A stretch of DNA of 64,000 nucleotides. Origin: Pseudoalteromonas holothuriae. Its GTDB lineage: Bacteria; Pseudomonadota; Gammaproteobacteria; Enterobacterales; Alteromonadaceae. The position numbers were made by a program, and so were the translations under genes. Where the stretch lies: assembly GCF_945859825.1 (NCBI RefSeq), contig NZ_CAMAPC010000005.1:1-64000 (forward strand), written 5' to 3'. The first letter of the stretch is position 1, and every line of letters begins with the position of its first letter. Shown piece by piece: positions 52,792 to 61,687 of the stretch. The notes below the pieces were generated by a model, which worked only from the letters and a program-made list of their open reading frames with translations, was not told where the DNA came from and ran no database searches.

Positions 52792-53430
52792 TTAGCTGGG
52801 TTTATTATCAAGCTTGTTGTTCATTTCTTTGATAATAGGTAGCTGAACAGGCTCAAATACTGGCATAGGCAAAGAGAGTGAGTAGATAAGTGTGGGTTTG
52901 GGCGTGCTACCCAGTGCTTGCCATACTTGGCCTGTTACCTTTTCACTTTGCTCATTACCAAACAACTGACTGCGAACACCATATGGCGATATATCTATTT
53001 GCAGTGCTTGTAATAATTCATTGGGTAAAAAATCATAGCGACCCAGCCCTGCTATTAAGTAACTTAAAATCATATGCTCAATTTCAGCACTTTTTTCTTC
53101 ATCCTTGCTCCAAACAGTCAGCATATAAGTTAAAGAAATAAACTTCGGCTCAATAAAACGCGTACGGTGGGTTTGCGTAAAGTTCATTTGTGTTCGGGGA
53201 GGCTCACTTTGCCGCCTTTGAATATCTTCGGTTATGCCTATTAAATAACAATTTATGGCAGGGGTATTGGTGACTACTTTGTCAAAAAATGCTTTGTCAG
53301 GGGCTTGAAAGCTCAATGAAATTGCAGAGTTACTATTGGCTTGTACATCTGTGCTATCAAATACTAAAGCTTGCTCAGTAATAAAGGCTTTAAGTGCTTG
53401 CTGCACTTTAAATATCAGCGTGGGGTCCAT
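52792..53430 (-). CDS. DUF4255 tube/sheath terminator protein (Afp16/Pvc16-like)
   Basis: A 212-residue protein of the DUF4255 family, which forms the cap that ends the tube and sheath in Afp-type particles. Typical features are the N-terminal IFKVQQALKAFI and the central FTYMLTVWS-like stretch (here ISLTYMLTVWSKDEE), followed by LIAGLGRYDFLP. The ATG at 53430 has GGAG at ideal spacing and overlaps the ATPase gene by 23 nt; an upstream frame to 53526 has no ribosome site. It is normally coded next to the ATPase, as here, but both are separated from the other structural genes. Confidence 0.85.
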   Translation of the reverse strand: MDPTLIFKVQQALKAFITEQALVFDSTDVQANSNSAISLSFQAPDKAFFDKVVTNTPAINCYLIGITEDIQRRQSEPPRTQMNFTQTHRTRFIEPKFISLTYMLTVWSKDEEKSAEIEHMILSYLIAGLGRYDFLPNELLQALQIDISPYGVRSQLFGNEQSEKVTGQVWQALGSTPKPTLIYSLSLPMPVFEPVQLPIIKEMNNKLDNKPS

Positions 53431-55387
53431 GTTTATCTCCATTGAGCCAATGCGTGAGAGACTGCTGGGCCATAAAGCCTGCATGTTGTTTAGAAAGCTC
53501 TCGGTGTATTGCGTTTGCAATGTCATTACGACTAATTTGCGGCTTATTGCGCATCAAGCTTTGTAACAAAGCGACCTCGCAAATATTGATAATTTGCGCC
53601 GCACTGAGTTCAAAAAGCGTGGCCAGCTTTATAATACCTTGTTGCAAATTTGCATCTGCATTATTGTTTAAATGCCGAGTCCAAATTTGCACTCGCTCTT
53701 GCTCTGTTGGCAAGGTAAACTCAATCACACCATGAAAGCGCCTTAAAAAAGCCTCATCCAAATTGCTTTTAAAGTTAGTGCTGAGCAGTAATAATCCACT
53801 GTAATGTTCCATTCTTTGTAGTAGATAACTCACGCCCATGTTGGCATTTTTATCGTGGCTTGACTCCACCTCACTACGTTTGGCAAAAATGGCGTCGGCT
53901 TCATCAAACATCAGTACCGCATTGTTACGCTCAGCTGAGTCGAATAATTTGGCGAGGTGCTTTTCAGTCTCACCAATCCATTTGCTGGCTATATTTGCCA
54001 GATTGACCATGTACAGCGGTAATTTTAGCTCTCCAGCAATCGCCTCTGCGGCCATCGACTTGCCTGTTCCTGGTTTACCCCAAAACAGCGCTTTGCAGCC
54101 TTGATTAAAACGCGGTAATCGTGCTTGCAATGCAGTTTGTAAATTAATTCTCGCTATCAACTCTTTTAATTCAATCGCTACTTTGTCTTGTAGCATCATA
54201 TCTTTTAAGGTGTACCGAGCCTGGCATAGCTTAGCCAGCTCATCGCAATGTTGGCTTTGTGCGTCAAAGCACAGGCTCTGTAGTATCTGCCAGTAGTCGT
54301 TAGCATTTTGCTGCTTGGCTTTATCGGCTAAACGCTTCATCAAAGGTAACTCAACGGGGTATTTAGCTGCTAACTGGTTGGCTTGGCTTTTATCTTGCTC
54401 TGTCATGTCATTATTGGGGCAAAGTGATAACCACGCCAAAGCTCGCTGCGTTAAACTTGGCTCAATAATTTGCTCTACATAAACGTAATTAAAAAAAACG
54501 TCCAGTACCGGCTCCTTGGTATTTGTAACCAGCGTAATAGCACCGCATGAAGACAACAATCGTTTGAGTTTTTTAAGCCATGGTGTAGGTAATGCCGATA
54601 AGTTTGCCCAATATAACAGTAATGGTTTACCACCACTGATTAACTGCAAACAGGCTATCTCCGCGATAATATGATTAGCATCAACATGCTCTAACTGTTC
54701 CCCTGAATATAAAGCTGCCATGCTATTGGTTTTTTCGGCACTTTGTTCAACGTACCATGGAGGAATATTGTCATCGGTGCCTTTTAATACCACCACACTG
54801 TGATCACTGGCTGTAATTGTTGGGTAGCCGCATACGTCAAATACTGGGTCTGTAAATGGTTTTACTAGAGTAAAATAGTTTAACCCTTCACTATTATTTT
54901 GACCCAACTGAAAATAGTGTTGTAAAAAAGGTGCAAGGTAAACACATCGCTGCAATGCTGGAACATCATTTTGTAGCAGCAGTAAACCCCATTCAAATAA
55001 AGGTGAATTGAGATTAATTTGCTTCATTGTTTGTTGTTTATTGAGCGTCGTATCAACCAATGTCAACAATTTATCTAGGCTCAACATAGGCCCTTGCTCA
55101 AACCAGCTTAGCCCTAAAAATGGTGCAATCACATCGGGGTCTTGCTCTTGTAAATAAACCAAAGCCAACATTTTAATTTCGCTTGATGAGAGCAAAAACA
55201 AGCGCTTAACTATCATAAAGCGCTCGCTAGAAACAAGCTCACCAAGAGCTTGTTGTAGCTGTGAAAATGGCTCAGATAAATCTGACTCTTGAGATTTTAA
55301 CACGCAGGCAAACTCATAGAGCTTGCACGCAGCGTCGCGCTCCAGCATACTTTGTTGGCTATCTTTAATGGTCTCATTGCTAGACAT
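53408..55387 (-). CDS. AAA+ ATPase of the eCIS (Afp15/Pvc15-like)
   Basis: A 659-residue protein with one C-terminal AAA+ module. The Walker A GKPGTGKSMA lies near residue 436, Walker B VLMFDEADAIF near 490, and an LRRFHG arginine-finger region follows around 545. The N-terminal 380 residues are specific to the eCIS ATPases. In Afp and PVC this ATPase is needed for assembly or cargo loading. It starts 3 nt after the lysozyme gene, whose tail supplies its ribosome site, and overlaps the DUF4255 gene. Confidence 0.9.
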   Translation of the reverse strand: MSSNETIKDSQQSMLERDAACKLYEFACVLKSQESDLSEPFSQLQQALGELVSSERFMIVKRLFLLSSSEIKMLALVYLQEQDPDVIAPFLGLSWFEQGPMLSLDKLLTLVDTTLNKQQTMKQINLNSPLFEWGLLLLQNDVPALQRCVYLAPFLQHYFQLGQNNSEGLNYFTLVKPFTDPVFDVCGYPTITASDHSVVVLKGTDDNIPPWYVEQSAEKTNSMAALYSGEQLEHVDANHIIAEIACLQLISGGKPLLLYWANLSALPTPWLKKLKRLLSSCGAITLVTNTKEPVLDVFFNYVYVEQIIEPSLTQRALAWLSLCPNNDMTEQDKSQANQLAAKYPVELPLMKRLADKAKQQNANDYWQILQSLCFDAQSQHCDELAKLCQARYTLKDMMLQDKVAIELKELIARINLQTALQARLPRFNQGCKALFWGKPGTGKSMAAEAIAGELKLPLYMVNLANIASKWIGETEKHLAKLFDSAERNNAVLMFDEADAIFAKRSEVESSHDKNANMGVSYLLQRMEHYSGLLLLSTNFKSNLDEAFLRRFHGVIEFTLPTEQERVQIWTRHLNNNADANLQQGIIKLATLFELSAAQIINICEVALLQSLMRNKPQISRNDIANAIHRELSKQHAGFMAQQSLTHWLNGDKHGPHADI

Positions 55388-55390
55388 AAC

Positions 55391-55819
55391 TCAGCCCTCG
55401 ACCATTTTACGAGCGAGATCTTGTGCGCGCTGACCCACTTGCCTAGCCCACCGAGAGTCAAGCATCTCATCAGCTGCTTTTTGATAATCTTGACGCTCTA
55501 ATGCCGCTATCATATTTTTAAACTTACACAACCCTGCCACACCTAAGTTAAAGGCCATATCAAGCAAAACCAGCTTTCTGGGCTCATTAATTATTGTAAA
55601 TATCGCAATTCGACTATTTACTTGCGCAAGGGTCTCTGCGATATCGTTATTAAGCAAATAATGTGCTTCCTCTAACGAAATACCTTTATCTATTAAGTTG
55701 CGACCAATGCCTATGGTAAGCTTGCCTTGAGTGCACTTGTAGGCCGTTAAAGATAACCCTTCATAACGAAGCAGCTGCTCTTTTAGCTCTTGTAACCCTT
55801 GCTCTGTTACTGTCTGCAT
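55391..55819 (-). CDS. T4-type lysozyme (GH24) with an E-C-T active site
   Basis: A 142-residue endolysin of the T4 lysozyme family. Catalytic Glu20 (RYEGL), Cys29 (YKCTQG) and Thr35 (LTIGIG) have the same spacing as Glu11, Asp20 and Thr26 of T4 lysozyme; only the aspartate is replaced by cysteine. From memory that substitution in T4 lysozyme keeps activity, and E-C-T sites are known in phages. The ATG at 55819 has GGAGG within the end of the previous gene. No signal peptide is present, so it needs a holin; the 3TM holin at 33735 would be the partner. It would release the particles by lysis. Confidence 0.9.
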   Translation of the reverse strand: MQTVTEQGLQELKEQLLRYEGLSLTAYKCTQGKLTIGIGRNLIDKGISLEEAHYLLNNDIAETLAQVNSRIAIFTIINEPRKLVLLDMAFNLGVAGLCKFKNMIAALERQDYQKAADEMLDSRWARQVGQRAQDLARKMVEG

Positions 55820-55821
55820 TA

Positions 55822-56337
55822 TCAACCCTCCGTTACTGGCTTGAGTAATTCAATGGGTAATGTTAAAACCATACTTTGCTCTAACCCTTCTACCTCAACA
55901 GCCACTAACTTCTGACTACGGCGCTCAACTAATGTGCCTTGATACCCTTTTAAGCTGCCACTAATAATTTCAACAGCTGCACCTTTAACTAAGCGTTTAG
56001 TAAGTACATCCACAATATGACCATGTAAGACACAGCGCTTTATTTTTTCGATTTCTTTGGGTGAAATAACCGCTGGAGCATTATTAAACTTAATATAGGA
56101 TACAAATCCAGCAAATCGTTTTAACTGCTGAAACTCATTTCCATCAATATAAACAAACACATAAGACTTAAATAATGGTGTAGTAACGACTTTTACACGA
56201 TCGCTCCACTGTTTCGTTTTCTCTATTGCTGGTAAAAATGCCTCACAGCCACTTTGTAGTTTATTTACCTGCTCTGCTAATTTTTTTTCGCAATTGGCTT
56301 TGGTGTAAACCACAAACCACTGTCTTTGATTAATCAT
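55822..56337 (-). CDS. NusG-family paralogue, operon-specific antiterminator
   Basis: A 171-residue protein with a NusG N-terminal domain (WFVVYTKANCEKKLAEQV, residues 7-24, then PLFKSYVFVYI near 60-70) and a C-terminal KOW domain (VKGAAVEIISGSLKGYQG). Its length and FKSYVFV motif fit RfaH/UpxY-like paralogues rather than housekeeping NusG. Such proteins let polymerase pass terminators in one long operon after loading at a leader element. The ATG at 56337 has GGAG 7 nt upstream. It is coded between the sigma factor and the lysozyme at the head of the second eCIS operon. Confidence 0.85.
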   Translation of the reverse strand: MINQRQWFVVYTKANCEKKLAEQVNKLQSGCEAFLPAIEKTKQWSDRVKVVTTPLFKSYVFVYIDGNEFQQLKRFAGFVSYIKFNNAPAVISPKEIEKIKRCVLHGHIVDVLTKRLVKGAAVEIISGSLKGYQGTLVERRSQKLVAVEVEGLEQSMVLTLPIELLKPVTEG

Positions 56338-56354
56338 TTGAATGCTCCAGACAA

Positions 56355-56367
56355 GCTCCGCCACATC
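56355..56367 (-). promoter_or_regulatory. Shared leader element GATGNGGCGGAGC, copy 2
   Basis: On the minus strand this reads GATGTGGCGGAGC and overlaps the 3' arm of the hairpin at 56359-56390, just ahead of the NusG-paralogue ribosome site. It agrees in 12 of 13 positions with the copy at 33613-33625. Confidence 0.45.
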
Positions 56368-56390
56368 GCTCCCATATGGGGGATGTGGCG
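56359..56390 (-). promoter_or_regulatory. Hairpin in the leader of the NusG-paralogue gene
   Basis: CGCCACATC and GATGTGGCG form a 9-bp perfect stem, with a further palindrome CCCATATGGG in the loop. No T run follows, so it is not a simple terminator. It may pause polymerase to load the NusG paralogue. Confidence 0.6.
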
Positions 56391-56469
56391 AGTTTCGATT
56401 AAATTGGGGCGCGATACTTACGCCTTTGTTACATCGATAACGAACTAGCGGGATATTTGTGAATGAATT

Positions 56470-57036
56470 TTATGAAAACTGCAGCGCACTAAGCTGCTTT
56501 CTTGCAAGCTGTACACGTTTGCGTGCATTTTCTGGTGTGATCTGTAGCTGTTCAGCGATCTCTGAGTATTCCATTTCATAAATAAATTTATACTGGATAG
56601 CCTGTTTAAGGTCGGTTGGTAGGCCATTAATCGCTTGTGTTAATTGGTGAAATAAATAACTGCGTTCATAGTCACTTTCTAATGTACGAGAGTGGTTTTC
56701 AGTAAAATAAAATTGTGAAGGGTTAGTACTGACTATGCCAACTAAATCGCTTTCTTTGCTATTAGAACGATGAATATCCATACACACATTGTGTGCAATA
56801 CGGCATAACCAAGCGAACATATTCTCAATATTTGATATATTTTTACTATAAGCATTTAGTGCTTTTTCACGAGTTTGCGCCATTGCATCCTCAATTTTAT
56901 CACTATCATTATGCAACCACTTATAACAGCACGATAACACTCGCTCATTATATTCAGCCCAAACTCCCCAAAACTCTACATGAGGATTGGTGCTACTTTG
57001 CGCACCTAAATAAGAATTCCTTGATACTAACATCAT
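56470..57036 (-). CDS. ECF-type sigma factor at the head of the eCIS operon
   Basis: A 188-residue sigma-70 family protein with only regions 2 and 4. Region 2 is at about residues 28-95 (AWLCRIAHNVCMDIHR matches the 2.4 end), and region 4 at about 135-185 (GLPTDLKQAIQYKFIYEMEYSEIAEQL, then ENARKRVQLARKQLS). No anti-sigma gene lies beside it. The gene is first in the minus-strand set that includes the NusG paralogue and lysozyme, so it probably directs transcription of the eCIS, whose expression must be rare because release needs lysis. Own promoter not identified. Confidence 0.88.
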   Translation of the reverse strand: MMLVSRNSYLGAQSSTNPHVEFWGVWAEYNERVLSCCYKWLHNDSDKIEDAMAQTREKALNAYSKNISNIENMFAWLCRIAHNVCMDIHRSNSKESDLVGIVSTNPSQFYFTENHSRTLESDYERSYLFHQLTQAINGLPTDLKQAIQYKFIYEMEYSEIAEQLQITPENARKRVQLARKQLSALQFS

Positions 57037-57427
57037 CTCTCCGCTTTAAATTGAATTTACGAAGCGATGACGTAGCAACTTTAATTTTGTGAATTAAATT
57101 AACAAAATTAAAACCTAAAAATAACCTAAAGCAGCACTTTATGGTTACTTTATAAATTTACTAATGTTCACTATTCCTAGTTAAGAATGACCTTATTATT
57201 AATTCAGGTACGCTGTCTATTACATTGCATTACAGCAAACCCTTTATACTGATTAGGTAGCCATTCTTAATTGCGACAACTCCATTTATCGAGAAAAATC
57301 ATTGATTAGAATATATTGCGTTGCAATATATTTTTAATATCGAGGTGAAAAAAACAGGCGCTAAAAAGCGACTAGCAAGTAAATACTTACTAGTCGAGAG
57401 TTTGAAATGTATTGTTATATTTTAAGA
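57037..57427. other. Intergenic region upstream of the sigma factor
   Basis: About 390 nt. It contains the terminator of the chemoreceptor gene at its right end and, at 57181-57189 and 57262-57270, an inverted pair TTAAGAATG/CATTCTTAA about 90 nt wide, possibly an operator for the sigma-factor gene. No other gene was seen. Confidence 0.4.
57361..57396 (-). terminator. Terminator of the chemoreceptor gene
   Basis: CGACTAG and CTAGTCG (57369-57396 as a pair, with inner AAGTA/TACTT) form the stem, followed on the minus strand by CTTTTT. It lies 32 nt past the stop codon. Confidence 0.75.
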
Positions 57428-59359
57428 TTAAGAAAGACCTAAACTGTGCTTAATTTGCTGCATTTGTTCTTGTAAGCGCGCTTGAATATCACACACTTGC
57501 TGACTTGAACTATTCACTTGAGCTTTCATTTGGTCCATTTCTTCACTGAAATTATCTAACAAGCCACTTTGCTGTTGTGCAACTTCCATAGCATGAGAAG
57601 CGACTTGGTTCGCATTTTGCGCGCTTTGCGCAACCCCTTCAGAGTTTTTCTTTAACTCTTGTGCGTGGTGAGTTTGTAGCTCAGCATCATCAGCCAATGC
57701 CGATATTTGGGTTGATACTTTACTTGAGTTATCTCCTAAAACATTAAGCTGAGTATTAATATCTGCCAGTGAATCTTGCGTTTGTTGGGCAAGTTTACGC
57801 ACTTCATCAGCAACCACAGCAAACCCACGGCCATGCTCACCTGCACGCGCCGATTCTATGGCCGCATTAAGCGCTAATAAGTTGGTTTGCTCTGCGATAG
57901 TACGGATGATCTCAATCACTTTGCCCACATCAGCAACACCATTAAGTAATTCATTTAAGCTTGCAAGCCCCTCTTCCACACGGCGTTGGTTTTTGGAACT
58001 GGCGTTTAACATCGCATCGGCAAAGTTGACACTTTGACTCATTGCACTAAATGTTTGATTAGCATTGTTAGATACTTGGCTATTAATGTCGCTGGCTTCA
58101 GTACCTAGGTTTTTAACTTGCTCTAGCATCGTTTGTGTTTGTTCAACACGCGCATAAGTAGTATCTGATTGACTGCCAATTTTAGCAAGGTGAACACTCA
58201 TTTGTTGCATAAAGTCATTGATCACCTTAAGCATTTGTTCACGCTCTTGGGCTTCAATGCGTTGCCTTTCAATCAACTGATTAAAGTAAGTAGCAATTTC
58301 ACCAAGTTCAGTATTGGGGTTTTTACTTTGAATATTTTTTAAATCGTTGCTTTCAATTAAATACGCAAACCCATCACGCAGATGACGTAAGGGCTGTAGC
58401 ACTTGATTGCGCATAACAAAATACATAGCCGCAGCGAGTAAAAATAATATGCCGATAGCAATGCCAAAAATAATTAGTACACGCTCAGAAAGTGTATCTT
58501 GCTGGGCTTTAAGTTGCTGCTCAGCATTAAGCATCACTTCAGATACTTCTTTAATATCGGCACGTAAATTACGAATGCCTGATTGGCGTTTTTTAGCTTG
58601 TGTGAGTGTAGCACGCAAATCTCGCTCAAAGCGATTTGGCCAACTGCCTAACTCCGCTTTTATTTCCTCTGCTAAGTCTTCGGCTTCAGCACCAAAAAAT
58701 AACTCATCTTCATCTACCTCAGACATCACGCCTAAATTGTTTAAATCATCAATTTGGTTAGATAACTGCTGTAAGCGAAATACACTTTGCTGAAGGTTTT
58801 TTTCTGTCGCGCTATCAAAGCTCATTACTAGCTGATAAGTATAAATACTGAGGTTACTTACTTGTGCATAGTAGTCAGAGGCCAATTCAATATATTGCGG
58901 TGCAAGTTGGTGATCTGAGGCTTTTAAAGTGTAATTAACAAGTGATGAAGCGGAGCCTGACATTTGCCTGAGAGCATTATCCAACAGGGCCATTTCGTTA
59001 CCCGATAACTTGCCCAATGCTCGGTATTTACCATTTATATCACTATCGAGTTGATCTAGTTGCATTTGCATACGCTCACTCAGCGTACTGGGCAATGCTA
59101 TTAAATGTTGCTGTTTAATTTTTTTAATCAGTTCTGAAGACTGATTAAGGTACTGCCCATCTCCCGTACCGAGATAATCTTCAATACTGCCTTCAAGGTC
59201 AATTAAAATGGTATTTTTAAGCTGAGTGTATGCCATATTTTGGCTATCAAGGGCACTTAACACTTGAGAGGCCCACACAAGTACGGCGGCTAAAAAAACA
59301 CTGGCTGATGCCAATAAAATTGCCAATAACCGAGTAAACGATGAAACACGCATAAGCAC
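57428..59359 (-). CDS. Methyl-accepting chemotaxis protein
   Basis: A 643-residue chemoreceptor. The first membrane helix is at about residues 9-33, and a helical periplasmic sensor domain extends to about 288. The second helix is at about 290-314, a HAMP domain to about 365, and the signalling domain to the end, with the conserved hairpin tip [20 protein letters not shown] near residue 487. It passes ligand signals to CheA/CheW. The sensor is a long four-helix type of unknown ligand. It is a single gene with its own terminator, unlikely to belong to the eCIS. Confidence 0.92.
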   Translation of the reverse strand: MLMRVSSFTRLLAILLASASVFLAAVLVWASQVLSALDSQNMAYTQLKNTILIDLEGSIEDYLGTGDGQYLNQSSELIKKIKQQHLIALPSTLSERMQMQLDQLDSDINGKYRALGKLSGNEMALLDNALRQMSGSASSLVNYTLKASDHQLAPQYIELASDYYAQVSNLSIYTYQLVMSFDSATEKNLQQSVFRLQQLSNQIDDLNNLGVMSEVDEDELFFGAEAEDLAEEIKAELGSWPNRFERDLRATLTQAKKRQSGIRNLRADIKEVSEVMLNAEQQLKAQQDTLSERVLIIFGIAIGILFLLAAAMYFVMRNQVLQPLRHLRDGFAYLIESNDLKNIQSKNPNTELGEIATYFNQLIERQRIEAQEREQMLKVINDFMQQMSVHLAKIGSQSDTTYARVEQTQTMLEQVKNLGTEASDINSQVSNNANQTFSAMSQSVNFADAMLNASSKNQRRVEEGLASLNELLNGVADVGKVIEIIRTIAEQTNLLALNAAIESARAGEHGRGFAVVADEVRKLAQQTQDSLADINTQLNVLGDNSSKVSTQISALADDAELQTHHAQELKKNSEGVAQSAQNANQVASHAMEVAQQQSGLLDNFSEEMDQMKAQVNSSSQQVCDIQARLQEQMQQIKHSLGLS

Positions 59360-59494
59360 AACCCTATAATATTTAAGCGCGCATAGAGTATTAACCTTTT
59401 ATGACAATTTAATGTAATTTACCCATAATAAGAACGTACAACTTTAAAACCATACTTTAAGCGTATGTTATTCATCCACCAAACATCTACACTG

Positions 59495-60265
59495 CTATTT
59501 CATTGCTGCTTTAACATACACATCGAATCGATTTTTCTTGGTTGTTATCTGCATACTTGGTGCTTTATTGTTTAAAAAAGGTGCATAGTCAGGTCGCTTA
59601 ACAACAGCGCGTTTACTGGCTAATTGATAAGCAAAATCAAGTAAATTATCAGCGTCATTATCAGCACCAACCAAATCTTGAAAAACACGCATCTCTTTTT
59701 TTACTAAGGCTGACTTTTCTCGGTGAGGAAACATTGGGTCAAGATAAACAACATCAGGTTGTAATGTCGTATTGATGAGCAAGTCATGGCTTGAGCCAAA
59801 CTCCATTTGCATATTGTTTTGCATCCAATCGCCAATTTCAGCATCTTGATAAGCACGTTGCAGGCCATCATATAATAATGCGGCCACCACAGGGTGGCGC
59901 TCATGCAATGTAACTTTGCAACCCAGTGCAGCCAGTACAAATGCATCTCGGCCAAGTCCAGCAGTCGCGTCTAGCACGTGAGGCGTCGCGCCTTTATTTA
60001 ATCCAACAGCTTTTGCTATTGCTTGACCTTTTCCTCCGCCAAATTTACGTCTATGCGCAGCTGCACCAGTTACAAAATCAACCAGTACAGCACCTAATTT
60101 AGGCTCATCCGCTTTAACTAACTGCAAACCAAGTTCATTATAAATGAGTTTAAAGGTAGGATGAGTCAGGTTATTAGACAGTGATGCCCACTGTGCTAGT
60201 GCGAAGCGCTGCTCTAGTTCGTCTAAATAAGGACGGTTTTCAACAAATTGGGTATGAATAAGCAC
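59495..60265 (-). CDS. rsmJ: 16S rRNA (guanine1516-N2)-methyltransferase RsmJ
   Basis: A 256-residue class I methyltransferase of the RsmJ (YhiQ) type, which methylates G1516 of 16S rRNA. The SAM-binding motif [15 protein letters not shown] is near residues 99-113, [11 protein letters not shown] follows, and the catalytic motif [13 protein letters not shown] lies near 174-186. The length matches the family. In many gammaproteobacteria it neighbours prlC, as here, with one unrelated gene in between. Confidence 0.93.
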   Translation of the reverse strand: MLIHTQFVENRPYLDELEQRFALAQWASLSNNLTHPTFKLIYNELGLQLVKADEPKLGAVLVDFVTGAAAHRRKFGGGKGQAIAKAVGLNKGATPHVLDATAGLGRDAFVLAALGCKVTLHERHPVVAALLYDGLQRAYQDAEIGDWMQNNMQMEFGSSHDLLINTTLQPDVVYLDPMFPHREKSALVKKEMRVFQDLVGADNDADNLLDFAYQLASKRAVVKRPDYAPFLNNKAPSMQITTKKNRFDVYVKAAMK

Positions 60266-60415
60266 TGCAAAACTCCTGTGTTCATGCCCAGCTATTATAC
60301 CTAAAGCACACCATGCTAAATAGCTTTCTATGACATAAAGTTTTACAGCGAAAAGAATACCATGTAGTTAATGAACCATTTAGCTCATTAGAATGATCAA
60401 TGTTTTAATAACGTC

Positions 60416-61564
60416 TTAAAACAGCTCTATATCAGTCTGAGAAGCCACTTCATCCTCACCCCACGGTTTAGCAATTTTATTTAAGCTTTCAATTAACTCA
60501 AAGCGTACCACCGTGATGCCATTTAGCTTTTCTTTAATTACAGTGAGCTCGCCATCTAAAAATTCAAAGTGCCCATGCAACTTCTCAATTTGGGCCGCTT
60601 GTTCAGGACTTAGCTGGCTTTTCATTTTATGCGACAGCGCTAAAAACTCAGCTACTTTAAGCGCATGCTGCTCATCAACACTATGTAATTGCTCGCTTAA
60701 CTCTTCAAACGCTAAACCAATTTTTTCCACTTTATTGAGTGCATCTTCACTCACTTCCATATCTTTAATTTTGGCATTGGTGGCTTCTAAAATGTGGGGT
60801 AGTAAATCTTTATAACGGCCATATAGTCCAGGGTCGTCAATTGGCATATTTTTTACCAACAACGATACTTTAGGGTAATTAATAATGGTGCGCTGACCAA
60901 AATCAACAAACCGGTTGCTATCTCGGTGCTTTTCTAATAACTCCTGTTCAATAGGTTGAATTGTGCCATTATGAGAGAAAAACACCTCACTATCGTGATA
61001 CCAAAACACCACTGCCACACTTAAATTCAACGGTACAAAAAATTCAAAAAAGTATTCGCTCAACGAGGTTAAGTCATGTGCGTGGTATGATTGACCGACA
61101 TAACGCATAATTCGCCCCATATCACCTGAGTCTGTCATCGCAATTTCAGCGGTTACTTGAGCCCGCTCCATATCTTGCTTTAGTTGCTGTGATTGCTGGC
61201 GATAGGTATCAAGTACTTCAATACGCGCAAGCAGTTCAGGGCTTTCAAAGGGTTTAACTATATAATCTGCCGCCCCTGAATTATAACCACGCATTCGCTC
61301 ACAGAGGCTACCTTTAGAAGATAGAAACATCACCGGTATATTTGCCGTTTGCTCAATCGTCTTCATTTTTTCACACACTTCAAAGCCATTCATACCCGGC
61401 ATTTCTACATCAAGCAAAATAATATCAGGCTGGTACTTTTGTGCTAAACGTATTCCTTCTTCCCCACTTTTTGCATGAAGTAATCGACATGACGACGCCA
61501 AAGCTTCTTCAATTATGCAGTGTGCTAACTTGTCATCGTCAATTGCCAATACTAATTTGCTCAT
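60416..61564 (-). CDS. Response regulator with N-terminal receiver domain
   Basis: A 382-residue protein. Residues 1-120 form a receiver domain: acidic pocket IDDD near 7-10, phosphoacceptor Asp in LLDVEMPGMNG (about 53), conserved Ser/Thr in MFLSS and Lys in YIVKPF (about 104). The rest, some 260 residues, has no DNA-binding motif; it contains an alpha-beta region and a long coiled-coil-like helix (around 270-350). The output is probably protein-protein, as in chemotaxis-linked or signalling adaptors. No kinase gene is adjacent. Confidence 0.85.
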   Translation of the reverse strand: MSKLVLAIDDDKLAHCIIEEALASSCRLLHAKSGEEGIRLAQKYQPDIILLDVEMPGMNGFEVCEKMKTIEQTANIPVMFLSSKGSLCERMRGYNSGAADYIVKPFESPELLARIEVLDTYRQQSQQLKQDMERAQVTAEIAMTDSGDMGRIMRYVGQSYHAHDLTSLSEYFFEFFVPLNLSVAVVFWYHDSEVFFSHNGTIQPIEQELLEKHRDSNRFVDFGQRTIINYPKVSLLVKNMPIDDPGLYGRYKDLLPHILEATNAKIKDMEVSEDALNKVEKIGLAFEELSEQLHSVDEQHALKVAEFLALSHKMKSQLSPEQAAQIEKLHGHFEFLDGELTVIKEKLNGITVVRFELIESLNKIAKPWGEDEVASQTDIELF

Positions 61565-61641
61565 ATAGCTACCCTAATTCACCTTATCCTTTTAAAAAGC
61601 ATAGACCTAGATAGTGAATTTGCGAACGTCTAAACAACAAA

Positions 61642-61658
61642 GGCACTGAATAAGTGCC
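61642..61658 (-). terminator. Terminator of prlC
   Basis: GGCACT and AGTGCC form a 6-bp stem with a 5-nt loop, followed on the minus strand by TTTGTTGTTT, 30 nt past the prlC stop codon. Confidence 0.7.
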
Positions 61659-61687
61659 CTTGGAGATATTTATGCTCAGATAAATAG

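Noticed and set aside
57428..59359. Chemoreceptor as part of the eCIS control
   Set aside because: It has its own terminator and a 391-nt gap from the sigma-factor gene; nothing in the sequence ties it to the injection system.
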